This document shows positions 41,493 to 51,743 of a DNA stretch of 64,000 bases, piece after piece. Position 1 is the first letter of the stretch. Each line of letters opens with the position of its first letter. A program made the translations under genes and the position numbers. Location of the stretch: positions 1 to 64,000 of the forward strand of contig NZ_JAJTBG010000001.1 in the NCBI RefSeq assembly GCF_021287045.1, written 5' to 3'. This DNA comes from Oryzomicrobium sp. (GTDB taxonomy: Bacteria > Pseudomonadota > Gammaproteobacteria > Burkholderiales > Rhodocyclaceae). The notes beneath the pieces are model-generated. The model was not told where the DNA came from, searched no databases, and was given only the letters and a program-made list of their open reading frames with translations.

Positions 41493-42065
41493 ATGTTGCT
41501 GATGATCGACAATTACGACAGCTTTACCTACAACATCGTCCAGTACTTCGGCGAGCTGGGGCAGGACGTGCGGGTGTACCGCAACGACGCCATCACCCTG
41601 GCCGAGATCGCCCGGCTCGATCCGGAGTATCTGGTGATCTCTCCGGGGCCCTGCGCGCCGGCCCAGGCCGGGGTCTCCCTGGCCGCCATCCGCGAGTTCG
41701 CCGGCAAGATTCCGCTCCTCGGCGTGTGCCTGGGGCATCAGTCCATCGGCGAGGCCTTCGGCGGCAAGGTGGTGCACGCCAAGCAACTGATGCACGGCAA
41801 GACGTCGCCGGTGCACCACCAGGACGTGGGCGTGTTCAAGGGGCTGCCCAATCCGCTCACCTGCACCCGCTACCACTCTCTGGCGGTGGAGCGTGAGTCC
41901 CTGCCCGATTGCCTGGAGATCACCGCCTGGACCGACGACGGCGAGATCATGGGCCTGCGCCACAAGACCCTGGCGGTCGAGGGCGTCCAGTTCCACCCCG
42001 AATCCATCCTCACCGAGCGCGGCCATGACCTGCTGGCCAACTTTTTGAAGGAGCACGCACGATGA
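41493..42065 (+). CDS. trpG: Anthranilate synthase component II (glutamine amidotransferase)
   Basis: TrpG hydrolyses glutamine for TrpE. The 190-residue class I amidotransferase has the catalytic triad Cys79 in GVCLGHQS, and His168 and Glu170 in [26 protein letters not shown] at the N-terminus is typical. It may also serve folate synthesis as PabA; no separate pabA is in the window. It overlaps trpD by 4 bp. Confidence 0.96.
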   Translation: MLLMIDNYDSFTYNIVQYFGELGQDVRVYRNDAITLAEIARLDPEYLVISPGPCAPAQAGVSLAAIREFAGKIPLLGVCLGHQSIGEAFGGKVVHAKQLMHGKTSPVHHQDVGVFKGLPNPLTCTRYHSLAVERESLPDCLEITAWTDDGEIMGLRHKTLAVEGVQFHPESILTERGHDLLANFLKEHAR

Positions 42066-43093
42066 CCCCGCAGGATGCCCTGACCCGCTGCATCGAGCAC
42101 CGGGAGATCTTCCACGACGAAATGCTCGATCTGATGCGTCAGATCATGTCCGGCGAGATGAGCCCGGTGATGATCGCCGCCATCACCACCGCCCTGCGGG
42201 TGAAGAAGGAAACCATCGGCGAGATCGCCGCCGCCGCCCAGGTGATGCGCGAGTTCGCCACCCCGGTGCCGGTGGCCGATCCCAACGCGGTGGTGGACAT
42301 CGTCGGCACCGGCGGCGACGGCGCCCACTCCTTCAATATTTCCACCACCTCCATGTTCGTGGCGGCGGCGGCCGGGGCCAAGGTGGCCAAGCACGGCGGC
42401 CGTTCGGTTTCGAGCAAGTCGGGCAGTGCTGACGCTTTGGAGGCCCTGGGCGCCGACATCAACCTGACCCCGGAGCACATCGCCCGCTGCATCGACCAGG
42501 TGGGCATGGGCTTCATGTTCGCCCCCAACCATCACGGCGCCATGAAGCACGCCGCCCCGGTGCGGCGCGAGCTGGGGGTGCGCACCATCTTCAACATCCT
42601 CGGCCCCCTGACCAACCCGGCCCGGGCCGAGCGCCAGGTGCTCGGCGTGTTCCACGCCGATCTGGTGGGCATCCTGATCCGGGTGCTGCAACGGCTCGGC
42701 TCCAAGCGCGCCTTCACCGTGTTCGGCCTGGAAGGGCTCGACGAGATTTCCGTGTCCGGCCGCACCCTGATCGGCGAGCTCAAGGACGGCAAGATCCGCG
42801 AGTACGAGATTCATCCCGAGGACTTCAACCTGCCGGTGCACGATCCCCGCGCCCTGCAAGTAGGGTCGGTGCAGGAGTCCCAGGAGATGGTCATCGCCAC
42901 CCTGGAGAATCGCCACACCGCCGGCCGCGACATCGTCGCCATGAACGCCGGGGCGGCCCTCTACGTGGCCGACCATGTGCCGAGCCTGGCCGAGGGCGTG
43001 GAGCTGGCCCTGGACACCATCGCCAGCGGCGCGGCCCGGGCAAAGCTCGACCAGTTCATCGCCTTCACCCGGCAGTTCAAGGAGTCGGCATGA
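42062..43093 (+). CDS. trpD: Anthranilate phosphoribosyltransferase
   Basis: TrpD joins anthranilate to phosphoribosyl pyrophosphate. The 343-residue product has the PRPP loop [18 protein letters not shown] near 79-96, [15 protein letters not shown] near 112, [13 protein letters not shown] near 152 and [10 protein letters not shown] near 177. It is coupled to trpG and trpC by ATGA overlaps. Confidence 0.97.
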   Translation: MTPQDALTRCIEHREIFHDEMLDLMRQIMSGEMSPVMIAAITTALRVKKETIGEIAAAAQVMREFATPVPVADPNAVVDIVGTGGDGAHSFNISTTSMFVAAAAGAKVAKHGGRSVSSKSGSADALEALGADINLTPEHIARCIDQVGMGFMFAPNHHGAMKHAAPVRRELGVRTIFNILGPLTNPARAERQVLGVFHADLVGILIRVLQRLGSKRAFTVFGLEGLDEISVSGRTLIGELKDGKIREYEIHPEDFNLPVHDPRALQVGSVQESQEMVIATLENRHTAGRDIVAMNAGAALYVADHVPSLAEGVELALDTIASGAARAKLDQFIAFTRQFKESA

Positions 43094-43893
43094 GCGACGT
43101 CCTGAAGAAAATCCTCGCGGTAAAAGCCGAGGAAGTGGCCGCCGCCCGGGCCGCCAAGCCCCTGGCGGCGCTGCGCGCGGAGGCCGAGGCCGCCAATCGG
43201 GATAACCCGGTGCGCGACTTCGTCGGCGCCATCGAGGCCAAGATTGCCGCGGGTCAGGCCGGGGTGATCGCCGAGGTGAAAAAGGCCAGCCCGTCCAAAG
43301 GCGTGCTGCGCGCCGACTTCCGCCCGGCCGAGATCGCCGCCAGCTATGCCGCCCACGGCGCCGCCTGCCTGTCGGTGCTCACCGACAGGCAGTTCTTCCA
43401 GGGCGCCCCCGAGTATCTGCAACAGGCCCGGGCCGCCTGCACGTTGCCGGTGATCCGCAAGGATTTCCTGGTGGACGAGTATCAGGTGGCTGAAGCCCGC
43501 GCCATGGGGGCGGACGCCATCCTGCTGATCGTCGCCGCGCTTGACCTGCCGCGCCTCAAGGACCTGGAGGCCGCCGCCGAAGCCCTGGGCCTGGCGGTGC
43601 TGGTGGAGGTGCACGACGCCGCCGAGCTGGACTTGGCATTGCAACTGCGCACACCCCTGGTCGGCATCAACAACCGCAATCTGCGCACCTTCGAGGTCAG
43701 CCTGCAAACCACCCTGGACCTGCTCCCGCGCATCCCCGCCGGGCGCCGGGTGGTGACCGAGTCGGGCATCCTGGCGGCCGAGGACGTAGCTTTGATGCGT
43801 GGGCATAACGTTGACGCCTTCCTCGTCGGCGAAGCCTTCATGCGCGCCCCGGACCCGGGTTTGGCCCTGGCCGGGCTGTTTCATTCGCGCTAA
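43090..43893 (+). CDS. trpC: Indole-3-glycerol-phosphate synthase
   Basis: TrpC closes the indole ring of carboxyphenylamino-deoxyribulose phosphate. The 267-residue TIM barrel has [19 protein letters not shown] (catalytic Lys, about 59-77), [12 protein letters not shown] near 121, [13 protein letters not shown] near 193 and VTESGI near 222. It is not fused to TrpF, unlike the enterobacterial enzyme. It ends the trpEGDC run; trpB, trpA and trpF are elsewhere. Confidence 0.97.
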   Translation: MSDVLKKILAVKAEEVAAARAAKPLAALRAEAEAANRDNPVRDFVGAIEAKIAAGQAGVIAEVKKASPSKGVLRADFRPAEIAASYAAHGAACLSVLTDRQFFQGAPEYLQQARAACTLPVIRKDFLVDEYQVAEARAMGADAILLIVAALDLPRLKDLEAAAEALGLAVLVEVHDAAELDLALQLRTPLVGINNRNLRTFEVSLQTTLDLLPRIPAGRRVVTESGILAAEDVALMRGHNVDAFLVGEAFMRAPDPGLALAGLFHSR

Positions 43894-44130
43894 GGCTGGG
43901 CTGGCAGTCTTTGGTGCCTTAAGACGATTCGAATCATAAGCTTGTGGGCGAATGTTGAAGTACGGCCCGATTTGATCCACAGCGTTGTTGTTTTTTTGCA
44001 ACGTATTGCGGATTCATAGCCACCCAAGGCTAAAACCGGGTTGCCCCGGCCCGGTGCCCCTTGCCAGAATGCGTTCAACTCTCGAATGAGAGCTTTCCGG
44101 GAACACCCCGCCAATTATTAGGAGATCGAT

Positions 44131-45357
44131 ATGCAGAAGAAGCTGATCGCCCTCGCCGTCGCCGGCCTCGCCGCCGCTCCGGCTTTCGCTCAGACCAACG
44201 TCACCATCTACGGTGTTGCTGACGCCACCTTCGACAACGTGCGTGCTTCCAGCACCGCTGCTGCCGGCGACAAGCTCGGTTCCACCAACCGCGTCTCCAC
44301 CAACTCCTCCTACCTGGGCTTCAAGGGTACCGAAGACCTGGGTAACGGCCTGAAGGCTGTGTTCCAGTTTGAAAGCGGTATCAGCTCCGACCAGGCCACT
44401 GGCACCTGGGCCAGCCGTGACAGCTTCGTGGGTCTGGCCGGTGGCTTCGGTACCGTCGTCGCTGGTAACCTGACCGGCCCGACCCGTGCCCTGGGCGCTG
44501 CTCTGGACGTGAACGCTGGTGCGACTGGTATCGGTGCTAACACTGCCCTGATCGGCAAGCTGAGCAATGCTCTGGTTGGTACCACTAACGCCAATGGCAA
44601 CTTCACCCCGACCTCCTATGGCACTTCCTCTACTGCCAGCCTGGTGAACGGTAAGGTTACCAATACTTCCCTGGTTGGTTGCGATCGTTCCTCCACCTGC
44701 ACCTCCCTCTTCGATACCCGTTGGAAGAATGCCATTGCCTACGTGTCTCCCAGCTTTGCTGGCGTGACCGTGACCGCGGCTTATGTGGCTAACGAGAACC
44801 ATGGCTTCGATGCGGCTCCTGCGTCTGCTGCCAATACCCAAGGTTACGACCTGGGCGTGAACTACAACAATGGCCCGATCCTGGCTGGCCTGACCTACAA
44901 CGCCGTGACCCTGCGCGACACCAACGAAACTCGCGTTTCCGACCTGCGTCTGGGTGGTTCCTACAACTTCGGCGTGGCCTCCGTCCGTGCCCTGGTGGAA
45001 CGTACTAGCTTCCAGAACGTTGTTGGCAACATGCACCAAATCGTTTGGGGCCTGGGTGCTACCTATAACGTGACCACCAACGGTAAGATCGTTTCTCAGT
45101 TCTACCGTGCTCAGAACGTAACGGGTGATCTGGTTGCTGGTATCCCCGCTCAAACTGGCGCCAAGCTGTTCGAACTGGGCTACGAGCACAGCCTGTCCAA
45201 GCGCACCATCGTCAAGGCTGTCTACTCCTACCTGGGTAACGACAAGAACGCCAACTACGACTACGGTATCAATGCCGCTGGTATCAACACCGCCGCCAAT
45301 GGTGGCCTTGGTGCCAAGCTGAACGGCGTCCAAGTGGGCGTGCGTCACTCCTTCTAA
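44131..45357 (+). CDS. Gram-negative outer-membrane porin (beta-type)
   Basis: The 408-residue product has a Sec signal (MQKKLIALAVAGLAAAPAFA, cut before QTNVTIYG) and the 16-strand general porin pattern of betaproteobacteria: NVTIYGVADATF, SSYLGFKGTEDLGNGLKAVFQFE, RDSFVGLAGGFGTVVAGN and a C-terminal VGVRHSF ending in Phe for BAM recognition. It forms trimeric diffusion channels. Codon use is shifted to GCT, GGT, AAC and TCC relative to neighbours, the bias of a highly expressed gene. GGAG lies before the ATG, and an intrinsic terminator with a TTCG loop follows. Confidence 0.95.
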   Translation: MQKKLIALAVAGLAAAPAFAQTNVTIYGVADATFDNVRASSTAAAGDKLGSTNRVSTNSSYLGFKGTEDLGNGLKAVFQFESGISSDQATGTWASRDSFVGLAGGFGTVVAGNLTGPTRALGAALDVNAGATGIGANTALIGKLSNALVGTTNANGNFTPTSYGTSSTASLVNGKVTNTSLVGCDRSSTCTSLFDTRWKNAIAYVSPSFAGVTVTAAYVANENHGFDAAPASAANTQGYDLGVNYNNGPILAGLTYNAVTLRDTNETRVSDLRLGGSYNFGVASVRALVERTSFQNVVGNMHQIVWGLGATYNVTTNGKIVSQFYRAQNVTGDLVAGIPAQTGAKLFELGYEHSLSKRTIVKAVYSYLGNDKNANYDYGINAAGINTAANGGLGAKLNGVQVGVRHSF

Positions 45358-45381
45358 TCGTCTTCCGACGATCTGAAGTTG

Positions 45382-45409
45382 AAACGGGCACCTTCGGGTG
45401 CCCGTTTTT
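45382..45409 (+). terminator. Porin intrinsic terminator
   Basis: AAACGGGCACC pairs with GGTGCCCGTTT around TTCG (an extra-stable tetraloop), ending in a T5 run 25 bp after the porin stop. Confidence 0.97.
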
Positions 45410-45530
45410 CGTTTGTGGATTTTCTCAGGGTTACGAGTGCCGAAGCAACAGCTGGCTCACTATTCCGCAGTGGTACTGCGCGCGAGCGGGTGCCTTAAGG
45501 ACAGGCGTCCTTGTGGACGGCTCCCTTGCT

Positions 45531-46352
45531 TCAGCGTTTGGGTGCTAGAAAAACCTCAGGCTCAACGGCCGTGCCATTGAGAAAAACTGCCCAATGCAGG
45601 TGCGGGCCGGTAACCCGGCCGGTGGCGCCGGCGGCGCCGAGTTGTTGGCCTTGGGCGATGCGGTCGCCTTCGCGCACGTCGATATGCGAGAGGTGCATGT
45701 AGGCGGTGATCAGGCCCTGGCCGTGGTCGAGGAAGACCGTGTTGCCGGTGAAGAAGTAATCGCCGGTATTGAGCACGGTGCCGGCTGCCGGGGCGTGGAT
45801 CGGGGTGCCGGTACCGACAGCGACGTCTAGTCCGGTGTGGGGGTTGCGCGGCTCGCCGTTGAAGAAGCGGCGCAGGCCGAAGCGCGACGAGAGGCGGCCC
45901 TGGGCGGGCAGTTGGAAATTAGTTTGCGGTGCCGCTGCCGAGAAATGACGCTTTGCCTGGGTGAGCACGCTGGTTTCTCGGGCGATGCGGACCTCGTCGT
46001 CGGGATTGGGATTGACGTGGCGCGGGTTGCGGACCGTAAGGCGCTGCACCGGGTACGTCTTGTCGCGCACCGAGATCGGCACGAAACCAGTGTTCCCGCC
46101 GCTTTCCACGGTAAGGGGAAGCTCCCCGGCTGGCGTGTCCAGGGGAATGCCGACCAGGGCGAGCCAGCGGCCGCGTTCCTGGATGACTGCGACCGGGGCG
46201 TCACCGAGGCGGGCTTTGGGCGCTTGGCCCTTGGGTGCGTTGAGCGGCACCACGGCAACGCCGCCGGGCACGGGCAGGTTTTGCGGGGCCGCCTGGGCCC
46301 CCTGGATAGACCCGGCCAAGGCTAGCAGTGTGGTCAGCAGTACGGGGCGCAT
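45531..46352 (-). CDS. Secreted M23-family peptidase
   Basis: The 273-residue product has a Sec signal (LLTTLLALAGSIQGAQA, about 5-21), a beta-rich N-terminal domain (about 25-115) and an M23 domain with all catalytic residues: NPHTGLDVAVGTGTPI (His, Asp), YMHLSHIDV, and GPHLHWAVFLNG. This is the plan of periplasmic endopeptidases that cleave peptide crosslinks. The ATG at 46352 begins one base after the pyrF stop, so the two are coupled; a longer start at 46376 would lie inside pyrF. Confidence 0.9.
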   Translation of the reverse strand: MRPVLLTTLLALAGSIQGAQAAPQNLPVPGGVAVVPLNAPKGQAPKARLGDAPVAVIQERGRWLALVGIPLDTPAGELPLTVESGGNTGFVPISVRDKTYPVQRLTVRNPRHVNPNPDDEVRIARETSVLTQAKRHFSAAAPQTNFQLPAQGRLSSRFGLRRFFNGEPRNPHTGLDVAVGTGTPIHAPAAGTVLNTGDYFFTGNTVFLDHGQGLITAYMHLSHIDVREGDRIAQGQQLGAAGATGRVTGPHLHWAVFLNGTAVEPEVFLAPKR

Positions 46353-46353
46353 G

Positions 46354-47175
46354 TCAGCGATAGCGGTTGATCGCATTCCGGGTTTCCTGTGCGACCTGGT
46401 GGGAGGCCGTGGCGAAGTTCTCGTCCTTGCCGGCGTAGAGAATGGCCCGGGACGAGCTGATCATCAGCCCGGTCCCGCCGGCGGTCTTGCCCGCTTCCAC
46501 CGTGGCCTGAATGTCGCCGCCCTGGGCGCCGATGCCCGGCACCAGCAGGGGTAGGTCGCCGACGATGCTGCGCACCCGGGCGATCTCAGCCGGGAAAGTG
46601 GCCCCCACCACCAGGGCGCATTGGCCGGTGGTGTTCCATTCGGTGGCGACCAGCTTGGCGACCCGCTCGAACAGGCGCTCGCCGTTGCCCACGTCGAGGA
46701 ATTGCAGGTCGCTGCCGCCGGGGTTTGAGGTACGGCAGAGCAGGATCACGCCCTTGTCCGGGTAGGCCAGGTAGGGGGTGACCGAATCCCGGCCCATGTA
46801 GGGGCTGGCGGTGATGGCGTCGGCCTGGAAGCGTTCGAAGGCTTCGATGGCGTACTGCTCGGCGGTGCTGCCGATGTCGCCGCGCTTGGCGTCGAGGATC
46901 ACCGGAATGCCCGGGTGGCGCTCATGGATGTGGGCGATCAGGGCTTCGAGCTGGTCTTCGGCGCGATGGGCGGCGAAGTAGGCGATCTGGGGCTTGAAGC
47001 AGCACACCAGGTCGGCGGTGGCATCGACGATGCCTTTGCAGAACTCGAAGATGGCATCCGGCCGGCCCTGGAGGTGGGCGGGGAACTTGGTCGGCTCGGG
47101 ATCGAGGCCGACGCACAGCAGCGAGTCGTTCTTCTGCCAGGCGGCAGCCAGGGACTGGGTAAAGGTCGTGGTCAT
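46354..47175 (-). CDS. pyrF: Orotidine 5'-phosphate decarboxylase (type 2)
   Basis: PyrF makes UMP from orotidine monophosphate, the last step of pyrimidine synthesis. The 273-residue length and the motif [18 protein letters not shown] (catalytic Lys and Asp) mark the longer type 2 enzymes. [15 protein letters not shown] at the N-terminus and [15 protein letters not shown] near 219 bind substrate phosphate. It lies 11 bp from glnS and is followed by the M23 peptidase. Confidence 0.96.
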   Translation of the reverse strand: MTTTFTQSLAAAWQKNDSLLCVGLDPEPTKFPAHLQGRPDAIFEFCKGIVDATADLVCCFKPQIAYFAAHRAEDQLEALIAHIHERHPGIPVILDAKRGDIGSTAEQYAIEAFERFQADAITASPYMGRDSVTPYLAYPDKGVILLCRTSNPGGSDLQFLDVGNGERLFERVAKLVATEWNTTGQCALVVGATFPAEIARVRSIVGDLPLLVPGIGAQGGDIQATVEAGKTAGGTGLMISSSRAILYAGKDENFATASHQVAQETRNAINRYR

Positions 47176-47186
47176 CGTCTCGTCCC

Positions 47187-48986
47187 TTACTTGGCCCCGT
47201 GGCCCCAGGAATCCTTAAGGGTCACCGCCCGGTTGAACACCGGGGTGCCCGTCTTGGAATCGACACGGTCGGCGACGAAGTAGCCGTGGCGTTCGAACTG
47301 GAAGCGTTCCTCGGCCCGGGCGTCCTTCAGTGCGGGCTCCAACTGGGCGGTGATGACCACCTTTGAATTCGGGTTGATGTCGTCGAGGAAGTTGCGTTCC
47401 AGGTCCTCCGGATCGCCCTCGCGGCGGGCGCCCGGGTGGGGCACCTTGAACAGGCGGTCGTAGAGGCGCACCTCGGCGGTGTAGGCATGGGCGGCGGACA
47501 CCCAGTGCAGGTTGCCTTTGACCTTGTAGTTGTCGGCGCCCGGGGTGCCGGACTTGGAGTCGGGCAGGTACTCGCACAGTACAGCGGTGACGTTGCCGGC
47601 GGCATCCTTCTCGCAGCCGGTGCACTTGACCACGAAGCCGTAGCGCAGGCGGGCCATATTGCCCGGATAGAGGCGGTGGTACCCCTTGACCGGCTCCTCC
47701 ATGAAGTCCTCGCGCTCGATCCACAACTCCCGGCTGAACGGCATGGCCCGCTTGCCCAGTTCGGGCTTGAGCGGGTGGTTGGGGGCGTGGCACTCCTCGC
47801 TCTGGCCCTCCGGGTAGTTGGTGATGATGAGCTTCAACGGATCGAGCACGGCGATGCGGCGCTCGGCGGATTCGTTGAGGGTCTCGCGCATGCACTCTTC
47901 GAGCACCGAATAGTCGATCAGGGAATCGGACTTGGTCACGCCGATCCGTTCCATCAGCAGACGAAAGCCTTCGGCCGTGTAGCCCCGCCGGCGGGCGCCC
48001 ACTAGGGTGGGCAGGCGCGGGTCGTCCCAGCCCTCGACGTGCTTTTCCTCCACCAGCTGGATCAGCTTGCGCTTGGAGAGGACCACGTAGGTCAGGTTGA
48101 GGCGCGAGAACTCGTACTGGTGGGGCAGGGGGCGCAGCAGCAGGCCGGCGTCGGCCAGGCGCTCCAGCAGCCAGTCGTAGAAGGGGCGCTGGTCCTCGAA
48201 CTCCAGGGTGCAGATGGAGTGGGTGATGTTCTCCAGCGCATCCTCGATCGGGTGGGCGAAGGTGTACATGGGGTACACGCAGAACTTGTCGCCGGTGCGG
48301 TGGTGAGTGGCGTGGCGGATGCGGAAGATGGCCGGGTCGCGCAGGTTGATATTGGGCGAGGCCATGTCGATCTTGGCGCGCAGGATGTGGGCGCCGTCGG
48401 CGAATTCGCCGGCCTGCATGCGGCGGAACAGGTCCTGGTTCTCGGCCACGCTGCGGTTGCGGTAGGGGCTGTCCTTGCCCGGCTGGGTCAGGGTGCCCCG
48501 GTTGGCGCGCATTTCCTCGGCGGATTGGCTGTCCACGTAGGCGTGGCCGGTGGCGATCAGGCTTTCGGCAAACTGCACCATCCAGTCGAAGTAGTCGGAG
48601 GCGTGGTAGAGGTTGTCCTCCTGGCCGTCCTGCCAGTCGAAGCCGAGCCACTTCACGGCGTCGATGATCGAATCGACGTATTCCTGCTCTTCCTTCTCCG
48701 GGTTGGTGTCGTCGAAGCGCAGGTGGCAGCGGCCGCCGAACTGCTTGGCCAGGCCGAAGTTGAGGCAGATCGACTTGGCGTGGCCGAAGTGCAGGTAGCC
48801 GTTGGGCTCCGGCGGGAAGCGGGTGCGGATCTTGGCAGCATCCGGGGGGGCCTCGGCCTGGGAGGCGGCGGGGCCGGGACGGCCGGCCCAGCGGCGGCTG
48901 GCGAACTTGTCGGCAGCCAGGTCGGCCTCGACGATGTTGCGGATGAAGTTGGCGGCTGGGACGTGCTCGTTCTTGCGGTCGGTCAT
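47187..48986 (-). CDS. glnS: Glutaminyl-tRNA synthetase
   Basis: GlnS charges tRNA-Gln directly. The 599-residue class I enzyme has the HIGH-type motif in [18 protein letters not shown] (about 55-72) and the KMSKS-type motif VLSKRKL near 307, followed by the beta-barrel anticodon-binding domain. It is longer than the E. coli enzyme, mainly through a 45-residue N-terminal stretch and C-terminal insertions. Its presence suggests that the GatCAB route is not needed for Gln-tRNA here. Confidence 0.97.
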   Translation of the reverse strand: MTDRKNEHVPAANFIRNIVEADLAADKFASRRWAGRPGPAASQAEAPPDAAKIRTRFPPEPNGYLHFGHAKSICLNFGLAKQFGGRCHLRFDDTNPEKEEQEYVDSIIDAVKWLGFDWQDGQEDNLYHASDYFDWMVQFAESLIATGHAYVDSQSAEEMRANRGTLTQPGKDSPYRNRSVAENQDLFRRMQAGEFADGAHILRAKIDMASPNINLRDPAIFRIRHATHHRTGDKFCVYPMYTFAHPIEDALENITHSICTLEFEDQRPFYDWLLERLADAGLLLRPLPHQYEFSRLNLTYVVLSKRKLIQLVEEKHVEGWDDPRLPTLVGARRRGYTAEGFRLLMERIGVTKSDSLIDYSVLEECMRETLNESAERRIAVLDPLKLIITNYPEGQSEECHAPNHPLKPELGKRAMPFSRELWIEREDFMEEPVKGYHRLYPGNMARLRYGFVVKCTGCEKDAAGNVTAVLCEYLPDSKSGTPGADNYKVKGNLHWVSAAHAYTAEVRLYDRLFKVPHPGARREGDPEDLERNFLDDINPNSKVVITAQLEPALKDARAEERFQFERHGYFVADRVDSKTGTPVFNRAVTLKDSWGHGAK

Positions 48987-49154
48987 GGCGCGGGCGGAAA
49001 GAGGGGTGGCGGGGCGGTGCGTTGGCGTGCCGGCGTACTGCGCGGCGGCACGGGGCCCGCCCCGGGGCGCGGGCCGGAAAGCTCGTCCGGGCAGGCCTGC
49101 CGGAGCAGGGCCGGGGCGGACGTTTCCAGCCGGTCGCGCAAAACCCCGATTTTA

Positions 49155-50135
49155 TCAGTCCGGCCGGGTCCCCGGGGCGGTGCGGGGCCTTCCGTTGCCG
49201 CTACCGCGAGCCACCAGCACGATGCCGACGGCGATCGGCACCACCCCGAGCAGGTCGCTGGCGTAGAGCGGCTCGCCGAGCAGGACCACCGCGAACAGGG
49301 TACCGAAGAAGGGGTTGAGGAAGTGGAAGCTGCTGGCGGTGCCGGCCTGGCCGTGGCGCAGCATCCAGAACATCAGCAAGGTGGTGCCTAGGGAGGCCAC
49401 GCCGGCGCTGTAGGCCAGGCTCCACCACAACCCGGCGGCGTTTTCGAAGCGCAGCCCCTCCCAGCCCCAGGCGGGCAGGAGCAGCACCAGACCGCTGCAC
49501 AGCATCTGCAAGGTCACCGCCACCAGCATGTCCTGGCTACCCGCCACCCGCTTGGTCAGCACCGTGCCCAAGGCCAGGGCCAGGGTGCCGGCCAGGATGG
49601 CAGCCAGGGACAGCGGATCGAGATGGTCCACCGCCAGCCGATGCTGGGTGATCCACACCACCCCGGCCAGGCCCAGGAGAACGCCGAGAACCTTGGCCGG
49701 GGTCAGCCGCTCTCCGCCGATCAGGGCGGCGAAGAGCAGGGTGAGCAGGGGGCAGGTGCTCACCAGAATCGAGGTGAGGGCCGCCGGGGTGGCCTGCATG
49801 CCCCAGTAGGCCAGACCCAGGTAAACCGCGTTGTACAGCACCCCGGCCACCAGGGTGCGGCCCGGCAGGGTCATGCCGCCCAGGCGGCGGCCCTGGAGGG
49901 TGCACACCGCGGCGAGCAGCAGGCCGGCGGCGAGAAAGCGCATGGCCAGGATGGTGAGCGGGCCGGCGTAGTGGAGGCCGACCTTGCCGGCAATGAAGGC
50001 CGAGCTCCAGATGACGCTGAAGGCCAGGCCGGCGGCCGCCAGGGCGGCTCGGGAGGGGGCGCCGGCGGTGGGGCGGGGCCCGGTTGCGGTGGCTCCCGAG
50101 GCAAGGGGAAGAGGGGCGGCGGTGGCGTTGTTCAT
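49155..50135 (-). CDS. DMT-superfamily (EamA) exporter
   Basis: The 326-residue product has ten hydrophobic helices arranged as two EamA repeats (about 30-165 and 180-315), the first starting AAAGLAFSVIWSSAFIAGKVGLHY. Members export amino acids and other metabolites; the substrate cannot be read from sequence. GGAG lies 5-8 bases before the ATG at 50135, which I chose over an upstream in-frame start. The divergent lysR gene suggests specific regulation. Confidence 0.88.
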   Translation of the reverse strand: MNNATAAPLPLASGATATGPRPTAGAPSRAALAAAGLAFSVIWSSAFIAGKVGLHYAGPLTILAMRFLAAGLLLAAVCTLQGRRLGGMTLPGRTLVAGVLYNAVYLGLAYWGMQATPAALTSILVSTCPLLTLLFAALIGGERLTPAKVLGVLLGLAGVVWITQHRLAVDHLDPLSLAAILAGTLALALGTVLTKRVAGSQDMLVAVTLQMLCSGLVLLLPAWGWEGLRFENAAGLWWSLAYSAGVASLGTTLLMFWMLRHGQAGTASSFHFLNPFFGTLFAVVLLGEPLYASDLLGVVPIAVGIVLVARGSGNGRPRTAPGTRPD

Positions 50136-50268
50136 GAAAGGCTCCGGGGGAGGCGGGTCGGTGTGGTCCGCCGTTTGCGTCGTGCCGGCAGCGGGCCCCG
50201 TGGCGGGGCGGCACCGCGTGCCGACGATGTCACCCCGATACCCTAGCGGTCGCGGCAAAATTTGATAA

Positions 50269-50289
50269 ATTGATAATTCTGGATTCAAT
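50269..50289. promoter_or_regulatory. LysR-type box between the exporter and its divergent regulator
   Basis: ATTGA-N11-TCAAT is a perfect dyad with the T-N11-A core of LysR-type regulator sites, in a locally AT-rich 50 bp. It ends 16 bp before the lysR start codon, fitting autorepression and control of the exporter. Confidence 0.65.
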
Positions 50290-50305
50290 ATGAGCGATTG
50301 AAATC

Positions 50306-51235
50306 ATGCCCCGCCACCTGGATATGGACCTGCTGCGCGCCCTGGTCGCCACCGCCGACGCCGCCAGCTTTTCCCTGGCCGCCAGCCGCCTGGGCCGCAC
50401 CCAGTCAGCGGTCAGTCTGCAGATCAAGCGCCTGGAGGATTTGGTCGGCCACCCCCTGCTGGTGCGCTCCCAGGGGCGCCTCGACGGCCCCACCCCGGAA
50501 GGACTGCTGCTGCTCGACTACGCCCGGCGCATCCTGCGTCTCAACGACGAGGCGGTGGGCTGCTTCGCCGAGCCCGAGCTGGCCGGCAGCCTGCGCGTCG
50601 GCCTGGCCGAAGAGATCATGGAGCGGGATCTGGCCGGGGTCATGGAGGACTTCCACCAGGCCTATCCCCGGGTGCGCCTGGCCCTGGAGTGCGACCTGTC
50701 GGCGCGCCTCGCCGCCCGGGTCCAGGCCGGCGAGCTGGACATGGCCCTGATCAAGCGCATCGGCACCCAGCCCACCGCCGAGGGCCGCCCCCTGTGGCGC
50801 GAGCCCATGGTGTGGGTCACGGGCGAGCGGGGCGGCGCGGCGCAGGAACGGCCCCTGCCCCTGGCCCTGTTCCAGGAAACCTGCATCTTCCGCGTAGTGG
50901 CCCAGGCCGCCCTCAGCCAGGCCGGCATCCCCTGGCGCCAGGCCTTTTCCGGCCACAGCCACACGGGGCTGCGCCAGGCGGTGGCGGCTGGGCTGGCGGT
51001 CACTCCCCTGCCGGCGAGCCTGCTCGGCCCGGGCCTGGCCCGGGTGCGCGACGGGCTGCCGGCCCTGCCGGACGTGGAATGGGTGGCCCTGTTCGCCCCC
51101 GACGGCGAATGGCCGGCGGCCACCCGGCTGGTGGAGATGTTCGAGGCCCGTTTGTGGCAGGGCCGGGCCGGTGGCCTGGGGAATGCAGGGGCGGCGGGCG
51201 GGGCCGCTCCGCGTCGTGAGCCGCTGCCGGCCTGA
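50306..51235 (+). CDS. LysR-family transcriptional regulator
   Basis: The 309-residue product has the N-terminal winged helix (DMDLLRALVATADAASFSLAASRLGRTQSAVS and SLQIKRLEDLVGHPLLVRSQ) and a periplasmic-binding-like effector domain from about residue 92. The C-terminal 20 residues are a low-complexity Gly/Ala/Pro tail. It is divergent from the DMT exporter, and a LysR box lies between them, so it most likely controls the exporter. The effector is unknown. Confidence 0.92.
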   Translation: MPRHLDMDLLRALVATADAASFSLAASRLGRTQSAVSLQIKRLEDLVGHPLLVRSQGRLDGPTPEGLLLLDYARRILRLNDEAVGCFAEPELAGSLRVGLAEEIMERDLAGVMEDFHQAYPRVRLALECDLSARLAARVQAGELDMALIKRIGTQPTAEGRPLWREPMVWVTGERGGAAQERPLPLALFQETCIFRVVAQAALSQAGIPWRQAFSGHSHTGLRQAVAAGLAVTPLPASLLGPGLARVRDGLPALPDVEWVALFAPDGEWPAATRLVEMFEARLWQGRAGGLGNAGAAGGAAPRREPLPA

Positions 51236-51329
51236 GGTTCGGGATGACGGAGGGGCGGCGGGATTCCGCGCATTTCGTACAATGGCGGACAGCCGGGGCC
51301 GCCGGCCCCATCCCCTTCGGAACCTTCCC

Positions 51330-51722
51330 ATGAACTACGGTTTGAGTTTTGCCGCCATCGGCGGCGGTGCCGCCCTGGGCGCCTGGCTGCGCTGGGGCCT
51401 GGGCCTGCTCCTCAACCCCCTGCTGCCGGCCCTGCCCCTGGGCACGGTGGCGGCCAACCTGCTGGGGGGCTATCTGGTCGGCGTGGCGGTGGCGGTGTTC
51501 CACCTCAACAGCGGCCTGCCGGCAGAATTCAAGCTGCTGGTGATCACCGGCTTCCTCGGTGGGCTCACCACCTTCTCGACCTTTTCCGCCGAAGTGGTGG
51601 AGCGCCTGCTCTCGGGCCAGCCCGGCTGGGCCCTGCTGCTCGGCGGGGTGCACCTGGCGGGTTCGCTGACCGCCACCTGGCTGGGGCTGGCCACCCTGGG
51701 GGCGACCCGCATCTGGGGCTGA
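51330..51722 (+). CDS. crcB: Fluoride channel CrcB/Fluc
   Basis: The 130-residue, four-helix protein fits the Fluc family of dual-topology dimeric fluoride channels: GAALGAWLRWGLGLLLN at the N-terminus, GTVAANLLGGYLVGV (pore Asn), and GFLGGLTTFSTFSAEVV with the phenylalanine box. The ATG at 51330 matches the family start. TACAAT at 51278-51283 is a candidate -10. I looked for a fluoride riboswitch in the leader and did not see its conserved core. Confidence 0.93.
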   Translation: MNYGLSFAAIGGGAALGAWLRWGLGLLLNPLLPALPLGTVAANLLGGYLVGVAVAVFHLNSGLPAEFKLLVITGFLGGLTTFSTFSAEVVERLLSGQPGWALLLGGVHLAGSLTATWLGLATLGATRIWG

Positions 51723-51743
51723 TCCGGCCGTGGGGCCAGCGGT

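Noticed and set aside
43981..44006. CGTTG/CAACG hairpin with a T run before the porin gene, as a trpC terminator
   Set aside because: The T run is in the loop, not after the stem, and the stem has only five pairs; too weak to call.
45398..45702. Short frames after the porin gene
   Set aside because: They lie in the terminator region and over the 3' end of the M23 peptidase gene on the other strand; no conserved features.
51236..51329. Fluoride riboswitch before crcB
   Set aside because: I looked for the conserved pseudoknot core of the crcB motif in the leader and did not find it; only a candidate -10 box is present.
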